The notes under the pieces were generated by a model that was given only the letters and a program-made list of their open reading frames with translations, was not told the origin of the DNA and did not search any database. Both the position numbers and the translations under genes were made by a program. DNA of 64,000 nt from Xanthomonas fragariae (GTDB lineage: Bacteria > Pseudomonadota > Gammaproteobacteria > Xanthomonadales > Xanthomonadaceae), in the NCBI RefSeq assembly GCF_900183975.1, contig NZ_LT853882.1, forward strand, positions 3,093,501-3,157,500. Direction: 5' to 3'. Position 1 is the first letter of the stretch. Each line of letters starts with the position of its first letter. Positions 15,665 through 24,660 of the stretch are shown here, one piece after another.

Positions 15665-17482
15665 TCAGAAGTTGCCGCTGAAGTTCACGAACAAGGTGGC
15701 GTCGCGGGCGCTGCGCTGGGCGGTGGTAGTGCTCAGGCCGACGTTGCTCTGCAGGCCCCACAGGCCGGTGCGAGCACCAAGCACGACGGTCGCGTAGTTG
15801 CGATCAAAGTTCTGGCCCGGAACGGTGTACATGCCGACCTCCGGAATCGACTGCAGCCGGGCGCCGGCCTCCACGCCATCCTTGAACTCATGGTCGTAGG
15901 TGGCCTGCAGATACGGCTTGACCGGCGCACCGTCCAGACGCACCTGGAACCCGATACGGCCGACCAACGAGTCGATGTCTTGATCTGCGTAACCCAGTGC
16001 GGTGGAGCTTTGGTTGCTCTCGGTGTAGCCATCGAGCTTGAGCTTCTGCCAGGTCAAGCCGACCATCGGGCCGTACTTGACGTTGCCTTCGCCCAGCGAA
16101 TAACCGGCGTTGACCGCAGCGGTGAGGTTGCTGCCGTCCGGTGAGCCGCTGTGCACGCGCGTTGCCTGCCCGAGCTGCACTTCGCGGTCGACGTCGTAGC
16201 TCAGCCAGCTGTAGCTGACCTGTGCGTTGACCCAGACCGGGCCGGTATACCAGCCGAAAAAGCCACCCAGGGTGGTGTCGTCCTGCTTGAAGCTGCCGTT
16301 GCGGTTGCCGAAGTCGGCGTCCATGCGACCGAAGCCGGTAAAGCCGCCGAACACTAGGTTACCGGCGCTCCAATCCACACCGAACAGACCGGCCGGCGCC
16401 ATGCCGTCGTACAGATCGGCGTGGGCGTAGCGCTGCATGTCGCCACGCACGCTGCCCCACCAACGCAGGCCATCGGCGCCCGGCTTGCCGTCGAGATGCC
16501 ACGCCACCTGGTCGGCGCGCGCACGACCGCCGGCTTGTGCGGAATGCGTTAGCAGCTGCTGCAAACGCGGCGCTTCCAGCAGCGAGATGGCGTACTGGCC
16601 CAGGATCTGGTGGGCGGCGGTGGTCGGGTGGACACCGTCGGAAAACACATACGTGGTCGCTGCATCGGCAGCGACCAGGCTAGTCGGGTTACATGCCGGT
16701 AGTGCCACGGCCGGATTGCACGCGGTGCTGGTGACGTTGCTGAAGCCGTAGGTGCCCGGGCTGGCCGCCACTTCCTGCAGGATGTGGAAGGTGTCGACCG
16801 GAATCACCCGCAGGCCGGCCGAACGCAGGCCGTTGAACAGTGCGGTGTTGTAGGCGGTCGCGGCGGAAGTGCCCTGTGCCATGGCGGCGGCACCGCCGGC
16901 ACGGAAGCGCGGGGCGATGCCCACGTCCGGAATGGTCGGCACCATGACGTAACGCGCGCCGGCAGCCTGCAAGGCACCGACCGCACCGACCTGTGCGGCG
17001 ACCGCGTTGCCGATGATGGTCTGTGCCTGCGCCGGTGCTGCAGCGGCAGCCAGCAGGTCGTTGGCGCCGCCCCACACGGTATAGAGCGCGTTCGGGTTGG
17101 CCTGGCCACCGTTGGCGGTCAAATAGGTGTTGATCTGGCTGGTCACCGAGGGCGCAGCGCCGAGTTGGCTGGTCGAACCGGCCTGGATGCGGGCACCGCC
17201 GGCAGCGTAGTTGTCGCCGGTCTGGCCATTGCCGTTGGGCGCGGCATTGGTGCCGAAGTGGTCGGCCACATACTCGGCCCAGACCCAGCCTGGGTTAGTC
17301 GTGAACTTGCCAGTGACCGCGCGCGAGGCGGCCGGCAGTAGCGGGCTGTAATAACCGCTGTCGGTGAGGCTGTCACCGAAGAACACGGTCTGGTCGAATG
17401 CAGACGCGGCCATGGCCGGGCTGGCCGCCAGGGCAATGGTCACCGCCATCAGGGAACGAATCGGACGAAGGGTTGAAGCCAT
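15665..17482 (-). CDS. estA: GDSL-type autotransporter esterase (EstA family)
   Basis: 605 residues. A signal peptide (ending PAMAASA) is followed by a GDSL hydrolase domain to about residue 310. Block I is FFGDSLTDSG with the nucleophile Ser, oxyanion Gly and Asn are in WGGANDLL, and the Asp/His pair is in FSDGVHPTTAAHQ. The C-terminal 280 residues form a type V autotransporter beta-barrel, with alternating aromatic strands and the terminal Phe in LFVNFSGNF. So the esterase should be exposed on the cell surface while anchored in the outer membrane. Family members hydrolyse short- to medium-chain esters and affect rhamnolipid, motility or virulence traits. The gene is divergent from thiS. Confidence 0.9.
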   Translation of the reverse strand: MASTLRPIRSLMAVTIALAASPAMAASAFDQTVFFGDSLTDSGYYSPLLPAASRAVTGKFTTNPGWVWAEYVADHFGTNAAPNGNGQTGDNYAAGGARIQAGSTSQLGAAPSVTSQINTYLTANGGQANPNALYTVWGGANDLLAAAAAPAQAQTIIGNAVAAQVGAVGALQAAGARYVMVPTIPDVGIAPRFRAGGAAAMAQGTSAATAYNTALFNGLRSAGLRVIPVDTFHILQEVAASPGTYGFSNVTSTACNPAVALPACNPTSLVAADAATTYVFSDGVHPTTAAHQILGQYAISLLEAPRLQQLLTHSAQAGGRARADQVAWHLDGKPGADGLRWWGSVRGDMQRYAHADLYDGMAPAGLFGVDWSAGNLVFGGFTGFGRMDADFGNRNGSFKQDDTTLGGFFGWYTGPVWVNAQVSYSWLSYDVDREVQLGQATRVHSGSPDGSNLTAAVNAGYSLGEGNVKYGPMVGLTWQKLKLDGYTESNQSSTALGYADQDIDSLVGRIGFQVRLDGAPVKPYLQATYDHEFKDGVEAGARLQSIPEVGMYTVPGQNFDRNYATVVLGARTGLWGLQSNVGLSTTTAQRSARDATLFVNFSGNF

Positions 17483-17639
17483 GGAAATGCCTACTCAAGA
17501 TGGAGTGGAACTGACCCGGACCCGCACACGTACGCCAACAAATGGCACGTGGTTTCACCGGCGCCGCCCGCGCTTACGCTGCATTGCCGCGTAACGCAAA
17601 AACGCGCTCCGTAGCGGCACGCGATGCAACAATGATGGC

Positions 17640-17840
17640 ATGAACATCAAACTCAACGGTAGCCCGCGCGACATTCCTGAAAACTTGCTACTGGCCAGCT
17701 TGCTGGAGCAGGAAGGCTTGGCACAACGACGCGTCGCGGTCGAAGTTAATGGCGAAATCGTGTCGCGTGGACGGCATGCCACCCACCATCTACGCGAGGG
17801 CGATGTAGTGGAGATCGTGCACGCGCTGGGCGGCGGTTGA
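17640..17840 (+). CDS. thiS: Sulphur carrier protein ThiS
   Basis: 66 residues, the normal size for ThiS. Ubiquitin-like fold with the C-terminal Gly-Gly needed for adenylation and thiocarboxylate formation (EIVHALGGG). It also has [16 protein letters not shown] core strands (here [14 protein letters not shown]). It delivers sulphur to ThiG for thiazole synthesis in thiamine biosynthesis. It lies 49 nt before thiG on the same strand, a standard thiSG operon. Start ATG 17640. Confidence 0.95.
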   Translation: MNIKLNGSPRDIPENLLLASLLEQEGLAQRRVAVEVNGEIVSRGRHATHHLREGDVVEIVHALGGG

Positions 17841-17889
17841 TGCCGCGCGCAGATCGGCGCATTTGCGCCCGATCGGTGATAATTGCCCG

Positions 17890-18684
17890 ATGACGAATCC
17901 CGCCCCCTCAGATGCGCTGGTCATCGCCGGCAAACCGTATCGCTCGCGCCTGCTGACCGGCACCGGCAAGTTCAAGGATCTGGACGAAACCCGCCTGGCC
18001 ACAGAAGCGGCTGCTGCGCAGATCATCACCGTGGCGATCCGCCGGGTGAACATCGGCCAGGACCCGAACGCACCCAGCCTGCTCGACGTGCTGCCGCCGA
18101 ATCGCTATACGCTGCTGCCCAACACCGCCGGCTGTTACACCGCCGACGATGCAGTGCGCACCTGCCGGCTGGCGCGCGAGCTGCTGGACGGCCACAACCT
18201 CACCAAGCTGGAAGTGCTCGGCGACGAGCGCACGCTGTACCCGGACGTGGTGCAGACCCTCAAGGCCGCCGAGCAACTGGTCGCCGATGGCTTCGAAGTG
18301 ATGGTTTATACCTCAGACGATCCGATCCTGGCCAAGCGGCTGGAAGAGATCGGCTGCGTGGCGGTGATGCCGCTGGCCGCGCCGATCGGCTCGGGCCTGG
18401 GCATCCAGAATAAGTACAACCTGCTGGAAATCATCGAAAATGCCAAGGTGCCGATCATTGTTGACGCCGGCGTTGGCACGGCCTCCGATGCGGCGATCGC
18501 GATGGAGCTGGGCTGCGACGGCGTACTGATGAATACCGCCATTGCCGGAGCGCGCAATCCGATTCTGATGGCGAGTGCGATGCGCAAGGCGATCGAGGCG
18601 GGGCGCGAGGCGTTTCTGGCCGGGCGGATTCCACGCAAGCGGTATGCGTCGGCATCCAGTCCGATCGATGGTGTGATTGGATGA
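17890..18684 (+). CDS. thiG: Thiazole synthase ThiG
   Basis: 264 residues from ATG 17890 ([17 protein letters not shown]). An upstream in-frame start at 17863 is less likely, as it adds a non-conserved leader. TIM-barrel enzyme that makes the thiazole phosphate of thiamine from deoxyxylulose phosphate, dehydroglycine and the ThiS thiocarboxylate. Seen: [23 protein letters not shown], the Schiff-base Lys in [22 protein letters not shown] and the phosphate-binding [12 protein letters not shown] plus [11 protein letters not shown]. The internal GTG/ATG are not needed. A weak hairpin terminator follows at about 18795. Confidence 0.96.
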   Translation: MTNPAPSDALVIAGKPYRSRLLTGTGKFKDLDETRLATEAAAAQIITVAIRRVNIGQDPNAPSLLDVLPPNRYTLLPNTAGCYTADDAVRTCRLARELLDGHNLTKLEVLGDERTLYPDVVQTLKAAEQLVADGFEVMVYTSDDPILAKRLEEIGCVAVMPLAAPIGSGLGIQNKYNLLEIIENAKVPIIVDAGVGTASDAAIAMELGCDGVLMNTAIAGARNPILMASAMRKAIEAGREAFLAGRIPRKRYASASSPIDGVIG

Positions 18685-18794
18685 GTGGGTGTTTTGAATT
18701 GGCGTTGTATTCGATGAGGTGTGATTGGCATTGCCTCGTGTCGGATGCTGCCGTTGCTCGACTGCGCGCGTCTGCGGGCGCACCCTCACGCCAA

Positions 18795-18822
18795 CCCATC
18801 TCTCGTTGGAGAGGGGCTTTTA
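18795..18822 (+). terminator. Candidate intrinsic terminator after thiG
   Basis: CCCATCTCTC, loop, GAGAGGGGC then TTTT. The stem is short and imperfect and the U-run is only four bases, so it is a weak candidate. It lies 110 nt beyond the thiG stop and 20 nt before the trmB start. Confidence 0.4.
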
Positions 18823-18844
18823 TCGTCTGACATGACCGACTTTC

Positions 18845-19603
18845 ATGACTGATCCTTTCACCAGCGCCGGCGCCAAGATGCCGCCCAAGCCCTTCACCAT
18901 CGAAGAGGGGCGCCGGCAGGTGCGTAGCTTCGTGTTGCGCCAGGGCCGCTTCACATCGGCGCAGCAGCGTGCGTTCGATGCGTTGTGGCCGCGCTTCGGC
19001 CTGGACTACACCGGCACGCCGCGCGATCTGGATGCGGCCTTCGGCCGTGCGGCGCCCAGGGTACTGGAGATTGGTTTTGGCAATGGTGCAGCGTTGCGCT
19101 TTGCCGCGCAGCAAGATCCCAGCCGCGATTACATCGGCATCGAGGTGCATGCACCAGGGGTCGGCCGGCTGCTCAATGCCTTGGACGACGATGGCAGCAC
19201 GCATGTACGCCTGTATCACCACGATGCGGTAGAAGTGCTCGCGCATGAGATAGCCGATGGCGCCCTGGACGAAGTGCGCATCTATTTCCCGGATCCATGG
19301 CATAAAAAGCGCCACAACAAGCGCCGTCTGATCCAGCCTGCGTTTGCGCAACTGCTGGTGCGCAAGCTGCGCGATGGCGGCCGCTTGCACACGGCCACCG
19401 ACTGGGCCGACTACGCCGAGCAAATGTGGGACGTGCTCGACGCCACCGCCGGCCTGGTCAATCGCGCCGGCCCACGCGGCCACGTCGAACGCCCCGCCTG
19501 GCGCCCGCAGACCCACTTCGAAAGCCGCGGCCAGAAACTCGGCCATGGCGTGTGGGATCTGCTGCACGACCGCGATTCGGGAGGGGGGATTCGGGATTTG
19601 TAA
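18845..19603 (+). CDS. trmB: tRNA (guanine-N7-)-methyltransferase TrmB
   Basis: 252 residues. SAM-dependent Rossmann methyltransferase that forms m7G46 in tRNA. Seen: SAM-binding [13 protein letters not shown], the acidic turn [13 protein letters not shown], and the family signature [17 protein letters not shown] with the catalytic Asp, followed by [18 protein letters not shown]. The N-terminal [17 protein letters not shown] is the usual TrmB start region. The last residues ([10 protein letters not shown]) are coded by a repeated GATTCGGGA-type sequence common between genes in xanthomonads, so the stop may have shifted slightly downstream. Confidence 0.95.
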   Translation: MTDPFTSAGAKMPPKPFTIEEGRRQVRSFVLRQGRFTSAQQRAFDALWPRFGLDYTGTPRDLDAAFGRAAPRVLEIGFGNGAALRFAAQQDPSRDYIGIEVHAPGVGRLLNALDDDGSTHVRLYHHDAVEVLAHEIADGALDEVRIYFPDPWHKKRHNKRRLIQPAFAQLLVRKLRDGGRLHTATDWADYAEQMWDVLDATAGLVNRAGPRGHVERPAWRPQTHFESRGQKLGHGVWDLLHDRDSGGGIRDL

Positions 19604-19671
19604 AAGCGCTTCCCCGCATACTGAACGCCGTCGTCGCCTTACGCATCCCCACTTCCGAATCCCTGCCCCCA

Positions 19672-21534
19672 ATGGACACCGCGCTGACGCTGACCACTGA
19701 TATGAAGCTCGTCCTCGGGCTGGTAGGTTTCACGATGGCGATGTTTTTGTTCGAGCGTATCCGCGCCGACGTGGTGGCGTTGATCGTGTTGGTGGTGTTG
19801 GGTGTCACCGGGCTGGTTGCGCCGGAAGAACTGTTCGGTGGTTTTTCTGGTAATGCGGTAATGAGCATCATCGCTACCACCATTCTGGGCGCGGGGCTGG
19901 AGCGCACCGGTGCGTTGAATCGGTTGGCGACCTGGTTGCTGCGGCGTTCGCATGGCAGCGAACAACGCTTGATGATGATGACATTGGCCATCTCCGGCTT
20001 GAACTCGTCGTTCATGCAGAACCCGTCGGTGATGGCCTTGTATCTGCCAGTCGCCTCACGGCTGGCCACACGCACCGGCCTCACCTTGCAGCGCATGTTG
20101 CTGCCGATCGCCGCAGCCATTGTGATGGGCGGTGCGCTCACCATGGTGGGTAATTCGCCGCTGATCCTGCTCAACGATCTGCTGGTCTCGGCCAACAACA
20201 ACCTGCCCTCGGGCATGGCCAGCATCGAGCCGTTAACGATGTTCGCGCCGCTGCCCATCGGTGTGGCGTTGCTGATCGCGGCACTGCTGTACTTCCGTTT
20301 TTACGGCGACCGCAAGCTGATGGAAGAAGAGCGATTGATCAACGAAGGCGTCACGCCATCGCGCACCGAAAGCTATTTCGCCAAGACCTACGGCATCGAG
20401 GGCGACGTGTTCGAACTCATCGTCACCGCCGAAAGCCCGTTGGTCGGCATGACTCTGGGCGAAGCCGAAGCGCTGCACGATGCGCCTCTGCTACTTGCGC
20501 TCAAGACCGGGAACGACACCCGCCTGGCGCCGCCGGCCGACATGCGCATCTGGGTCGGCAGCGTGCTCGGTGCGATGGGGCCGCGCCAGGAAGTGGCCGA
20601 TTTTGCGCAAAACCAATTTCTGCGCATGTCCTCGCGCCTGCGCAACCTGGGCGATTTGTTCAACCCCAGCCTGGCCGGTATTTCCGAGGCGCTGATCCCG
20701 CCCAACTCGCGGCTGATCGGCAAGAGCGCCGGCGAATTGCGCCTGCGCAAGCAAAGCGGCATCAGCCTGCTGGCGATCAACCGCGACAAACAGGTGATAC
20801 GCGAGGACGTACGTAACGTGCCGCTGCGTGCCGGCGACATGCTGGTCTTCCACAGTATCTGGCAGGATCTGGCGCAGGCGGCGGAAAGCCACGACTTCGT
20901 GCCGGTCACCGACTTTCCCAAAGGCGAGCAGCGCCCGCACAAATTCAAGATCGCGATGGCGATCTTCGCCTTCACCATCCTAGTCGCGCTCACCTCGCAC
21001 TTGCCGGTGGCGTTGACGCTGATGACCGGCGTGGCCTGCATGCTGGTCAGCGGCGTGTTGCACATGGATGAGGCCTATGCGTCGATCAACTGGAAGACCA
21101 TCTTCATGATGGCCGGGCTGATTCCGCTCGGCTGGGCGATGGACAGCAGCGGCACTGCAGCCTGGGTGGCCGGCCACACCATCGACCGCCTGCCCGAAGG
21201 CATCCCGGTGTGGGTGCTGGAAATCAGCCTGGCGTTGCTGACTACCGCGTTCTCGCTGGTGATCAGCCATGTCGGCGCGACCATCGTGATGGTGCCGATC
21301 GCGGTCAATCTGGCGCTGGCGGCCAATGGCAATCCGACTGCGTTCGGACTGATCGTGGCGTTGTCGGCATCCAACAATCTGATGACCGCGTCCAACCCAG
21401 TGATCTCGATGGTGGCTGGCCCGGCCAACTATCAACCGCGCGCGTTGTGGCGCGTGGGCGCGCCGCTGTCGCTGATCTACATCGTGGTGATGGTGTCGAT
21501 GATCAACCTGATGTTCTGGTGGGCGGCACGCTGA
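19672..21534 (+). CDS. SLC13/DASS-family permease with two RCK_C (TrkA-C) domains
   Basis: 620 residues from ATG 19672 (MDTALTLTTDMKLVLG). Two blocks of membrane helices (about residues 10-215 and 420-620) flank a soluble middle with two RCK_C domains (VFELIVTAESPLVGMTLGEA and SLAGISEALIPPNSRLIGKS). The DASS signature region appears as SGLNSSFMQNPSVMALYLPV and, in the second half, ALSASNNLMTASNPVISMVA. The fold fits a sodium/anion (dicarboxylate or sulphate) transporter, and the RCK_C domains suggest gating by a small ligand. The substrate is not predictable. It starts 68 nt after trmB, possibly co-transcribed. Confidence 0.88.
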   Translation: MDTALTLTTDMKLVLGLVGFTMAMFLFERIRADVVALIVLVVLGVTGLVAPEELFGGFSGNAVMSIIATTILGAGLERTGALNRLATWLLRRSHGSEQRLMMMTLAISGLNSSFMQNPSVMALYLPVASRLATRTGLTLQRMLLPIAAAIVMGGALTMVGNSPLILLNDLLVSANNNLPSGMASIEPLTMFAPLPIGVALLIAALLYFRFYGDRKLMEEERLINEGVTPSRTESYFAKTYGIEGDVFELIVTAESPLVGMTLGEAEALHDAPLLLALKTGNDTRLAPPADMRIWVGSVLGAMGPRQEVADFAQNQFLRMSSRLRNLGDLFNPSLAGISEALIPPNSRLIGKSAGELRLRKQSGISLLAINRDKQVIREDVRNVPLRAGDMLVFHSIWQDLAQAAESHDFVPVTDFPKGEQRPHKFKIAMAIFAFTILVALTSHLPVALTLMTGVACMLVSGVLHMDEAYASINWKTIFMMAGLIPLGWAMDSSGTAAWVAGHTIDRLPEGIPVWVLEISLALLTTAFSLVISHVGATIVMVPIAVNLALAANGNPTAFGLIVALSASNNLMTASNPVISMVAGPANYQPRALWRVGAPLSLIYIVVMVSMINLMFWWAAR

Positions 21535-21613
21535 GTCGGCGTCTTGATCGGCAGTAGCGGCAGGCGCGAATGTGTGCGCAGATGGATGATCGACATCCAT
21601 TCATATCGGCAAC

Positions 21614-21953
21614 CTATCCAAGCAATACGTGCTCTCCCTCAATGCGCACCGGCACCGTCAGCAGCGATTGACCGCGGCACGGGCCGCTGATGCATTCACC
21701 ACTGCTAAGCTCGAATGCAGCGCCGTGCGCGGCGCAGACCAAGTGGCCCCCCTTGGTCTTGAGGAACTGTCCCGGCGCCCAATCCAGGCGGCGGCCAGCA
21801 TGCGGGCAGATTTCAACCAGGCACGCACCTGCGCGCCTTCGCGATACAGCAACAGCGACTCGACGCAGCCATTCCACACTGCGTCGACTTCCGGAATCCG
21901 GCGTCGGGAATCTGCGCCAACTCGGCGAGCGTGGTGGGCGATGACGAGGACAT
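21614..21953 (-). pseudogene. Rieske-type [2Fe-2S] ferredoxin, two frameshifts
   Basis: The start (MSSSSPTTLAELAQIPDAGF from 21953) is in one frame. The middle (PEVDAVWNGCVESLLLYREG, AQVRAWL) is in the next, and the cluster-binding part (ICPHAGRRLDWAPGQFL, LVCAAHGAAFEL) is in the third. Both changes are -1 shifts, as if one base were lost after GATTCCG and one in TTGAAATC. Both halves of the Rieske motif (C-P-H and C-A-A-H-G) are still present, so the decay is recent. Total span fits a 112-residue small Rieske protein of the type that feeds electrons to oxygenases. Sequencing error is the alternative explanation, but two in 340 bases is unlikely. Confidence 0.8.
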
Positions 21954-22215
21954 GGAGGCTGCTGATCAGCGATGGATCTCGATTGTGGCATGCGTCTTTC
22001 GCGCTCAATGCGAAGCGGCTGCGGCACGGCAAGCGCGCGTGCCGGAGAAAATACGCCCTGCCTGCAACCGGCCACAACAAAAAATGGCCTGTCTGATCTG
22101 CGCAGGATACGTAATCCCTCTAGCAGAGTGAAGATTAACTTAACGAACTTTTCACTCAAAGACATGAAACCGCAACGATACTGCGAGATTGTTTCCTGCC
22201 CGGCAGCCCACCGCC

Positions 22216-22491
22216 ATGCCTGCACGCATCTCCCATTTCGGCAACCTCCACCATCTGTTTGCGCCGCGCAAGCCACGTCACCCGTTGGTGCGCGTCGCCG
22301 CCGGCTTGGCTGGTCTGGCCATCCTTGCGGTATTGATTTTCTTCAGCGTGTTCGTTGGCGCGGCGATGATCCTAGGCGGCATCGCCTGGAAGGTGTTGAG
22401 CAAGTCTAACCGCCGCACGCCACAACAGACGCGCGTGGTCGAGGCCGACTACCACGTGGTGCGCAAGTCCGCGTTGCCGTTGTCGAACTGA
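22216..22491 (+). CDS. Small inner-membrane protein, unknown function
   Basis: 91 residues from ATG 22216. One or two hydrophobic helices in the middle (VRVAAGLAGLAILAVLIFFS, then VFVGAAMILGGIAWKVL), with basic ends and a polar C-terminal tail containing VVEADYHVVRK. No family recognised. The N-terminus (MPARISHFGNLHHLFAPRKP) is basic, which predicts a cytoplasmic N-terminus. No clear operon partner; the next gene starts 96 nt downstream on the same strand. Confidence 0.6.
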   Translation: MPARISHFGNLHHLFAPRKPRHPLVRVAAGLAGLAILAVLIFFSVFVGAAMILGGIAWKVLSKSNRRTPQQTRVVEADYHVVRKSALPLSN

Positions 22492-22587
22492 GCGACGCTG
22501 CGCGCATGGCGGTTCCGTCATAGACAACCAAATGCATATCCAGCCAAACGGCTAGACTAACGCGTCCGGTTTCTTGAGGATGCACGC

Positions 22588-23301
22588 ATGACCCACGATG
22601 TGTTTCCCGCCGCCGATGTTCCGCGTATTCCGATGGTTGGTGGCGGCAGCTTTCCGGTGCATCGCATCTACTGTGTTGGCCGCAACTTTGCCGACCACGC
22701 GCGCGAGATGGGCGCCACTGCGCCGGTATCGAAAGCCGAGCGCGGCCAGCCGACCTTTTTCATGAAGCCTGCCGATGCGATCGTGGTTGGTCACGGCGAC
22801 CACATCCCCTACCCGCCCGGCACCAAGGAACTGCACCACGAAGTGGAGCTGGTGGTGGCATTGGGCTGCGATGCGCCCGCAGGCGAGTTGCCGGTGGACC
22901 AGGCCGAGCGCTTGATCTACGGCTACGGTGTGGGCCTGGACCTGACTCGCCGCGATTTGCAGGCGGCTGCCAAGGCCAAAGGCCTGCCATGGGATATCGC
23001 CAAGGGCTTCGATCGTTCCGCGCCGATCAGCGAGTTGGTACATGCCGGCGAAGTCGGTGCACTGGAGGCGTTGAACCTGTCGCTGGAGGTCAATGGCCAG
23101 GTGCGTCAGCAGTCGTTGCTGGATCAGATGATCTGGAACGTGCCGGAGATCCTGCATGAGCTCTCCAAACTCTATGCGTTACGCGCAGGCGATCTGATTT
23201 TCATGGGCACACCGGCCGGTGTCGGTCCGTTGCTGCCTGGCGATCAATTCAGTGCCCGCCTGGAAAACGTCGCCGAGCGCCACGGCATCATCGCGGGCTG
23301 A
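22588..23301 (+). CDS. Fumarylacetoacetate hydrolase family protein
   Basis: 237 residues, close to YcgM/FAHD1-type proteins. Metal-binding acidic residues are in KELHHEVELVVALG (two Glu) and GYGVGLDLTRRDLQ (Asp). RIYCVGRNFADHAREMG and FMKPADAIV are typical of the family, as is LRAGDLIFMGTPAGVGPLLPGD near the end. Family members hydrolyse C-C bonds in acylpyruvates or decarboxylate oxaloacetate. Substrate here is unknown. Followed 60 nt later by mscL on the same strand. Confidence 0.9.
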   Translation: MTHDVFPAADVPRIPMVGGGSFPVHRIYCVGRNFADHAREMGATAPVSKAERGQPTFFMKPADAIVVGHGDHIPYPPGTKELHHEVELVVALGCDAPAGELPVDQAERLIYGYGVGLDLTRRDLQAAAKAKGLPWDIAKGFDRSAPISELVHAGEVGALEALNLSLEVNGQVRQQSLLDQMIWNVPEILHELSKLYALRAGDLIFMGTPAGVGPLLPGDQFSARLENVAERHGIIAG

Positions 23302-23361
23302 CATCGGACCCGCTACGATCTTGCCGCGGCAGTCGGTCCGCGACCGCATCTGGAGTGCGAT

Positions 23362-23793
23362 ATGGGAATGGTCAGCGAATTCAAGCAATTCGCGATGCGC
23401 GGCAACGTCATCGACCTGGCGGTCGGTGTGGTCATCGGTGCGGCGTTCGGCAAGATCATCACCGCGCTGGTGGAGAAGATCATCATGCCGCCGATCGGTT
23501 GGGCCATCGGCAATGTGGATTTCTCGCGCTTGGCGTGGGTGCTCAAGCCAGCCGGCGTGGATGCCACCGGCAAGGAAATCCCGGCGGTCGCCATCGGCTA
23601 TGGCGATTTCATCAACACCGTTGTGCAGTTCCTGATCATTGCCTTTGCGATCTTCCTGGTCGTCAAGTTGGTTAACCGCATCACCCAGCGCAAGCCGGAT
23701 GCACCGAAAGGCCCAAGCGAAGAAGTGCTGTTGCTGCGTGAGATTCGCGACTCGCTCAAGAACGACACGCTCAAGCCGCCGGGCGCGCTGTAA
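23362..23793 (+). CDS. mscL: Large-conductance mechanosensitive channel MscL
   Basis: 143 residues, normal length. The start [20 protein letters not shown] and the first pore helix [17 protein letters not shown] are diagnostic. The second helix is [20 protein letters not shown], and the C-terminal bundle region is [16 protein letters not shown]. Pentameric inner-membrane valve that opens under membrane tension to release solutes after hypo-osmotic shock. No operon partner on the same strand downstream. Confidence 0.97.
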   Translation: MGMVSEFKQFAMRGNVIDLAVGVVIGAAFGKIITALVEKIIMPPIGWAIGNVDFSRLAWVLKPAGVDATGKEIPAVAIGYGDFINTVVQFLIIAFAIFLVVKLVNRITQRKPDAPKGPSEEVLLLREIRDSLKNDTLKPPGAL

Positions 23794-23900
23794 ACAGATA
23801 TAGCAAGCGAACATATCCAAAGTCGTCACGACGTCGCGCAGAAGGGTGACGTTTCGCACGCGGACGGCGGACCTCGCGCCGATAAGTTCTTGGTAGTGCG

Positions 23901-24170
23901 GTGCCCAAGCGCGCCATCCGCTTGGTGGCCTTCGCCAACGAAGAGCAAGGCGAGTACGGCGGTAAGGCGCATGCCGCTTACGTACGGCAAGGATGCCAAG
24001 GATCTGGCGCTGCACCAGATCGGCGCAGAGAACAACTTCGGTGTCGGGCGCATTCATGCGTTCAACACCGGCTCTGCGGCGGCGGAAGCCTCGCGCGCGG
24101 CGACGCAGAAGATTGCCGAGGTGCTCGCACCGCCAAGCATCGCGTATGCCTCAATGGCAGCCAAGTGCTG
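23901..24170 (+). pseudogene. M28-family zinc peptidase fragment, frameshifted
   Basis: PKRAIRLVAFANEEQGEYGG, with the Glu-Glu pair of M28 aminopeptidases, runs in one frame to about 23985. It continues in the next frame as GKDAKDLALHQIGAENNFGV then GRIHAFNTGSAAAEASRAA. A single-base insertion near 23985 explains the shift. Both the upstream half (signal peptide, first zinc ligands) and the downstream half are missing. The frame then ends just before 24175. It is a remnant of a secreted aminopeptidase. Confidence 0.65.
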
Positions 24171-24660
24171 GTAAAAAAATGCGGCGCCATCCGCAGCCAA
24201 CGTGCTGCCGCCGAAGGTCTACTCGCTGCCGGCGTGGACAGCGTGATCCTGCCGCCGCCGTTGGTTCCAGTCCATTGGGAATGGCGACCTGATCAAGGAG
24301 ATGTTCAATCGTTCCTGCCCTGGCACATTGGTGGAGCGCAACACGCGTTTTGTCGTGCTGTGCCGGATGGATGGCTGCACGGCCGCAGATGCACTGGAAG
24401 GATTTACCCGCTAGATGAAGACGCTTCCCGCATCGATGCGAATGCGCCTGCCTTACGATCGCAAGAGTGTGCATGACCGGCAACACGGCCTCCGCTTGCC
24501 GCATTGCGCTTGGCGTGTGCCTGATGTCACGCCATGGAGGTTTGCCTCTGGCTGCGCGTTGGCAACCGCGAGCATCACCCACACCTGCATACTGACGGTA
24601 TTGCCCTGCATTGTGCGCCACGTGCAGGCAGTCTCGTTCCGGCGCCAGGAAAAAACACGC
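24171..24660. other. Degenerate region before the neprosin-like gene
   Basis: Continues the decayed tract. One short open stretch (24280-24414) ends in a stop and encodes NGDLIKEMFNRSCPGTLVER followed by a Cys-containing tail. It looks like the end of a lost gene, but I cannot name it. The rest has no recognisable coding sequence. The end should contain the promoter of the next gene; AGGAAAA lies just before its start. Confidence 0.45.

Noticed and set aside
15438..15797. 119-codon plus-strand frame starting upstream of tRNA-Gly
   Set aside because: Its middle is the antisense of the tRNA (VERAKGIEPSSVAWEATALP), a familiar artefact.
18455..19672. 405-codon minus-strand frame
   Set aside because: Antisense to thiG and trmB, which are unmistakable.
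21614..22276. Intact 220-residue Rieske protein starting at 22276
   Set aside because: Its first about 150 residues have no similarity and are Arg/Ser/Pro-rich out-of-frame sequence; the true start is in another frame at 21953.
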